Source: Alloyangia pacifica (GTDB lineage Bacteria; Pseudomonadota; Alphaproteobacteria; Rhodobacterales; Rhodobacteraceae). From it: a stretch of DNA of 64,000 nucleotides. The translations under genes were made by a program, and so were the position numbers. The stretch covers positions 1-64,000 of the forward strand of contig NZ_FOZW01000001.1 in the NCBI RefSeq assembly GCF_900116195.1, in the 5' to 3' direction. Under the pieces are notes generated by a model. That model ran no database searches. It was not told the DNA's origin and worked only from the letters and a program-made list of their open reading frames with translations. Each line of letters begins with the position of its first letter. Positions within the stretch are counted from its first letter, which is position 1. Below are positions 60,807 to 64,000 of the stretch, one piece after another.

Positions 60807-62000
60807 ATGCTTGACGCCTATATCTGTTCCTACATCCGCACCCCCATCGGCCGCTTCGGCGGCGCGCTGTCCTCGGTGCGCGCCGACGATCTCGGGGCCA
60901 TCCCGCTGAAGGCGCTCATGGCCAAGCACGACATCGACTGGTCGGCGGTGGACGAGGTCTACTTCGGCTGCGCCAATCAGGCCGGCGAAGACAACCGCAA
61001 CGTCGCGCGCATGTCGGCGCTGCTGGCCGGTCTGCCGGTGACGGTGCCGGGCACCACGCTCAACCGCCTCTGCGGGTCGGGCATGGATGCGATCATCGCG
61101 GCGGCGCGCGCCATCAAGGCGGGCGAAATCGAGCTGGCCATCGCGGGCGGCGTCGAGAGCATGTCGCGCGCGCCCTTCGTGATGCCGAAGGCCAGCTCGG
61201 CCTTCTCGCGCTCTGCCGAGATCTACGACACCACCATCGGCTGGCGTTTCGTCAACAAGCTGATGAAGGCGCAATACGGCGTGGATAGCATGCCCGAGAC
61301 TGGCGAGAACGTGGCCGAGCAGTTCGGCATCTCGCGCGAGGACCAGGACGCCTTCGCGATGCGGTCGCAGGAGAAGGCGGCGGCTGCGCAGGCCAATGGC
61401 CGCCTCGCGCAGGAGATCACCTCGGTGACCATCCCGCAGCGCAAGGGCGATCCGCTGGTGGTGGATGCCGACGAGCACCCGCGCCAGACCTCGCTGGAGA
61501 AGCTCGCCAAGCTGCCGACGCCGTTCCGCGAGGGCGGCTCGGTGACGGCGGGCAACGCCTCGGGGGTGAACGATGGGGCCGCGGCGCTGATCGTCGCCTC
61601 GGAAGCGGCGGTGAAGGCGCACGGGCTGACCCCGATCGCGCGCATCGTCGGCGGGGCCACGGCTGGCGTCGAGCCGCGCATCATGGGCTTCGGCCCGGCG
61701 CCGGCGTCGAAGAAGCTGATGGCCCGTCTCGGACTGACGCAGGACGCTTTCGACGTGATCGAGCTGAACGAGGCCTTTGCCTCGCAGGGCCTCGCGACGC
61801 TGCGCGATCTGGGTATCGCCGACGACGACCCCCGGGTGAACCCGAACGGCGGCGCCATCGCGCTTGGCCACCCGCTGGGCATGTCGGGCGCGCGCATCAC
61901 CGGCACCGCCGCGCTGGAGCTGAAGCCCGGCCAGAAGGCGCTGGCCACCATGTGCATCGGCGTCGGCCAGGGCATCGCGATCGCGCTCGAGGGCGCGTAA
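60807..62000 (+). CDS. pcaF: 3-oxoadipyl-CoA thiolase
   Basis: 397 aa. Splits 3-oxoadipyl-CoA to succinyl-CoA and acetyl-CoA. Starts YICSYIRTPIGRFGGALSSVRADDLGAIPL, the PcaF form. Nucleophile Cys in LNRLCGSGMDAI; His in NPNGGAIALGHPLGMSGARI; second Cys in ATMCIGVGQGIAIALE. Last step of the pathway; the ring-cleavage genes (pcaGH, pcaB, pcaC, pcaD) are not in this window. The final codons are part of a 19-bp imperfect duplication (61982-62000 and 62008-62026). Confidence 0.96.
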   Translation: MLDAYICSYIRTPIGRFGGALSSVRADDLGAIPLKALMAKHDIDWSAVDEVYFGCANQAGEDNRNVARMSALLAGLPVTVPGTTLNRLCGSGMDAIIAAARAIKAGEIELAIAGGVESMSRAPFVMPKASSAFSRSAEIYDTTIGWRFVNKLMKAQYGVDSMPETGENVAEQFGISREDQDAFAMRSQEKAAAAQANGRLAQEITSVTIPQRKGDPLVVDADEHPRQTSLEKLAKLPTPFREGGSVTAGNASGVNDGAAALIVASEAAVKAHGLTPIARIVGGATAGVEPRIMGFGPAPASKKLMARLGLTQDAFDVIELNEAFASQGLATLRDLGIADDDPRVNPNGGAIALGHPLGMSGARITGTAALELKPGQKALATMCIGVGQGIAIALEGA

Positions 62001-62055
62001 CGAAGGCCGCGCTCGAAGGCGCGTGAGACGCGCGACCTTCGGTCGAGAGGTTTGG

Positions 62056-62085
62056 CGAGGGGCGGGGGGAAACCTCCGCCCCTCG
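62056..62085 (+). terminator. Hairpin terminator after pcaF
   Basis: CGAGGGGCGG / CCGCCCCTCG stem, extended by three more pairs, GAAA loop; no T tract. A small hairpin CGACC-TTC-GGTCG precedes it near 62033-62045. Confidence 0.65.
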
Positions 62086-62208
62086 TGTGTCATGCGCGGG
62101 CTTTCGTCGGCGGCGTGTCCCGGCTCTTGCATCGCCGGGCTTGCATTGCGAAGCTCGGTAAAAGCCGGGCACAGATCCGGAGAGCAGTTTCAGAAAACGG
62201 ACCCAGCC

Positions 62209-62802
62209 ATGAACATCACCGGGAAACTCATCGGGACACTCACCGGCACCTTCGGCGGGGCGGCGCTTGTCCTGAGCGCGGTGCCCGCGCTTGCGGACGG
62301 CACCTTCGTGCAGATCGAGCAGGCGAAGAGCACCTCCGGTGCGGTGCTGGCGGTGAACCGGGACCGGCTGACCTATGGCGGCGTCGTCAGCCACTGGGAC
62401 GGGGGCGCTTCGGTCGTCGGCAGCGCGCTTTACGGGTTCGACACGCCTTTCGGCGCCAGCTTCAAGGTTGGCCCGGCATTCGGCGGGGTCTTCAAGGATG
62501 GTGAGGAAGACGATTACGAGCTGGGCCTGCGGGCCTCGCTCGATCGCTGGATGCCGACTTCCTGGGGCTCGTTCTACTATCTTGCCGAGGTCAACAGCAT
62601 CGACAACAGCTGGTTCCTGCTGGCGTCCACCGGTTGGGGCAACTCGGGCTTCGGCACCGAGCTCTCGACCGGCGGAAGCGACAGCTACAGCGACACCACT
62701 CTGGCGGTGAACAAGCGTTACGACGGGCCGGTAAGCCTGCGTGCCGGCTATCGCTTCGAGTCCGAGGAGTTCTTCATCGGCTTCTCGATCAACACCTTCT
62801 GA
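62209..62802 (+). CDS. Secreted beta-barrel-like protein of unknown family
   Basis: 197 aa from ATG 62209. Sec signal LIGTLTGTFGGAALVLSAVPALA, then alternating hydrophobic/hydrophilic strands (TYGGVVSHWDGGASVVGSALYGF, DYELGLRASLDRWM, SFYYLAEVNSIDNSWFLLASTGWG, GPVSLRAGYRFESEEFFIGFSINTF). It ends in Phe, the usual outer-membrane barrel terminus. Likely a small 8-strand barrel in the outer membrane. Convergent with a cellulose-synthase-like gene; a link to polysaccharide export is possible but unproven. Confidence 0.7.
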   Translation: MNITGKLIGTLTGTFGGAALVLSAVPALADGTFVQIEQAKSTSGAVLAVNRDRLTYGGVVSHWDGGASVVGSALYGFDTPFGASFKVGPAFGGVFKDGEEDDYELGLRASLDRWMPTSWGSFYYLAEVNSIDNSWFLLASTGWGNSGFGTELSTGGSDSYSDTTLAVNKRYDGPVSLRAGYRFESEEFFIGFSINTF

Positions 62803-62826
62803 GCCGCGTCGCGCGATGCCGGGCGC

Positions 62827-64000
62827 TCAGCCCGGCAGGCCGAAGCTGATACGCCGGGCGATGTCGGCGATCACCGCCGATGTGCGCGTGGAGACAACGC
62901 CGGGGGCATCGCCCTCGGCGTAGAAGCGCACGAAGAGCGCCTCGCGCTGCGCGTCGGTCGGCACCAGCTGCAGGCGCGCGCCGTCGGTGGTCGGGGCGAT
63001 GACATAGGCCTCGATATCGCCGACGTCGGGCAGGTGTAGGATGCCCTGGGTCTGCTGCGGGTAGCGGTTGCCGCGCAGTCGCGCAGTGTCGAGCGTCAGC
63101 GAAGACAGCCAGAGTTCGTCGGTCTTGCCGTCCGCGCTGAAGGTGATCCGCTCGGGCTTGTCGGCCATATGCGATTCCGAGCGGGGCAGCTCGACGCAGG
63201 TGAAGCAGGTCACCGAGAGCACCATCATGTTGTAGAGCGTCCAGAACAAGATCACCCACTTGCCGTCGCCGGCATCATTCATCGCGAAGTTGTCGTTGAA
63301 GATGCCGATGCAAAGTCCGACCACGCTGAGGATGAGCGCCGTCGCGAAGGGGGCCATCAGCCGCCATTGCACCACCACCCGCGAGCGGTCGCCGCCCTTG
63401 GCGGTGACCGAGAACTTGTGCCCCTTGGGGCGGAACAGCCCGGCGTAGGCGGCGCGGGTGATCGGGATCGCGCCGATCAGCTGGCTGACGTCGTGGAACA
63501 CCGGGATCATCAGGCCGCGCGACAGCAGGTTCATCACCATGGTGACCCAGACGTAATAGGGGCCGAAGTAGATCAGAACATCTGCGAGCCGCGCGTCGAC
63601 GACGGTGATCCCGAAGAACCAGTAGAGCAGCGGGAAGACGATCGCGGCGATGCGGAAGGGAAAACTGGTGGCCCAGAAGAACACCGAGTCGATCACGCTC
63701 CAGCGGTCGCGCAGGCGCAGGTTGGTCTTGCTGAACGGGCCCACGGAGGAGCGGGCGATCTGCATCAGCCCGAGGCACCAGCGCGCGCGCTGGGTGATGT
63801 ATTCCTTGAGCCCCTCGGGGGCGAGCCCCTCGGTCAGCGGCTCGTTGAGGTAGACCGTGCGCCAGCCGATGTTCTGCAGCGCGATGGTGAGCATGAAGTC
63901 CTCGGTGACGCTCTCGGTCGGGAAGCCGCCCAGCTCGCGCACCGCGTCCCAGCGGCAGATCGACGAGGTGCCGCAGCAGATCGCGATGCCCCAGGCATCG
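62827..64000 (-). CDS. Cellulose-synthase-like glycosyltransferase (GT2), C-terminal part (cut by window edge)
   Basis: The visible 391 residues start inside the catalytic domain: CCGTSSICRWDAV, the TED motif (VTEDFMLTIALQNIGWRTVYLNEPL) and Q-R-A-R-W (TQRARWCLGLMQ). About six to seven membrane helices follow (for example IAAIVFPLLYWFFGITVV, PFATALILSVVGLCIGIF). The last 140 residues occupy the place of the BcsA PilZ domain, but the RxxxR arginines are not clear (ELPRSESHMADKPERI) and the D/NxSxxG motif is altered. It is therefore either a beta-glucan synthase with another C-terminus or a BcsA whose c-di-GMP site is lost. The N-terminus is outside the window. Confidence 0.85.
   Translation of the reverse strand, partial: DAWGIAICCGTSSICRWDAVRELGGFPTESVTEDFMLTIALQNIGWRTVYLNEPLTEGLAPEGLKEYITQRARWCLGLMQIARSSVGPFSKTNLRLRDRWSVIDSVFFWATSFPFRIAAIVFPLLYWFFGITVVDARLADVLIYFGPYYVWVTMVMNLLSRGLMIPVFHDVSQLIGAIPITRAAYAGLFRPKGHKFSVTAKGGDRSRVVVQWRLMAPFATALILSVVGLCIGIFNDNFAMNDAGDGKWVILFWTLYNMMVLSVTCFTCVELPRSESHMADKPERITFSADGKTDELWLSSLTLDTARLRGNRYPQQTQGILHLPDVGDIEAYVIAPTTDGARLQLVPTDAQREALFVRFYAEGDAPGVVSTRTSAVIADIARRISFGLPG

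Overview
The window is a GC-rich, gene-dense chromosomal segment of an alphaproteobacterium, most likely a Rhodobacteraceae/Roseobacter-group organism. This is inferred from gene content: a ScfR-type XRE regulator with a DUF2083-like C-terminus, a DUF6280-type small protein, a PopZ-like protein next to a TolC homologue, the hom-glpX-recJ order, TTG/GTG starts and single-copy RTX and DUF1127 small proteins. There is no rRNA, phage, integrase, transposase or CRISPR array. The only RNA genes recognised are two identical tRNA-Glu(UUC) copies. Both window ends cut genes (acs at the left, a cellulose-synthase-like glycosyltransferase at the right).

Layout. 1-6 kb (minus): a branched-chain-amino-acid-type (HAAT) ABC transporter, in the order binding protein-permease-permease-ATPase-ATPase, followed by acetyl-CoA synthetase. 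6.2-12.3 kb (plus): a divergent ScfR-type regulator, then a single-domain response regulator, a two-helix membrane protein, an SLC5 symporter/histidine kinase fusion and an orphan FliM/FliN-like protein. Together 1-12 kb looks like an acetate/short-chain-acid sensing and uptake region. 12.4-17.3 kb: BisC-type molybdoenzyme, gamma-glutamyltransferase, and a YqjD/YqjE-like pair. 17.5-21.5 kb: isoaspartate methyltransferase-like protein, TolC, PopZ-like protein, DUF6280. 21.7-27 kb: EF-P, a GNAT enzyme, and a minus-strand group of phosphatase, ABC exporter, YgfZ and fructosamine kinase. 27-36 kb: two aminotransferases, Lol lipoprotein-release ABC genes, an RTX protein, a small DMT-type membrane protein, a lipoprotein cytochrome c, glyoxalase-fold protein, TetR regulator and small lipoprotein. 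36-41 kb: homoserine dehydrogenase, class II fructose-bisphosphatase, RecJ, two tRNA-Glu. 41-47 kb (minus): a cytosine-deaminase-like amidohydrolase in an operon with a BMP-type nucleoside ABC transporter. 47.5-50 kb: malonyl-CoA decarboxylase, XRE-cupin regulator, GNAT. 50-58.3 kb: L-serine dehydratase, RpiA, glutathione reductase, HflK-HflC-DUF2065-DegP membrane/periplasm protein quality control. 58.5-62 kb: the pca branch for 3-oxoadipate (PcaR divergent from PcaI-PcaJ-PcaF). 62.2-64 kb: a small outer-membrane-barrel-like protein and a cellulose-synthase-like glycosyltransferase.

Most likely points of novelty: (i) the sensor kinase locus that encodes a stand-alone receiver plus an orphan FliM/FliN-fold protein with no flagellar genes nearby; (ii) an acs-linked HAAT transporter of unknown substrate with an altered ABC signature in one ATPase, facing an ScfR regulator; (iii) several unexplained intergenic repeats: an extragenic motif around GTATTTGGA seen in several places including a perfect 24-bp inverted repeat, a pair of 72-bp related elements, adjacent 20-bp palindromes, and a ribosome-binding site buried in a terminator-like hairpin. 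All start choices, promoters and functions come from reading the sequence only; no searches were run.
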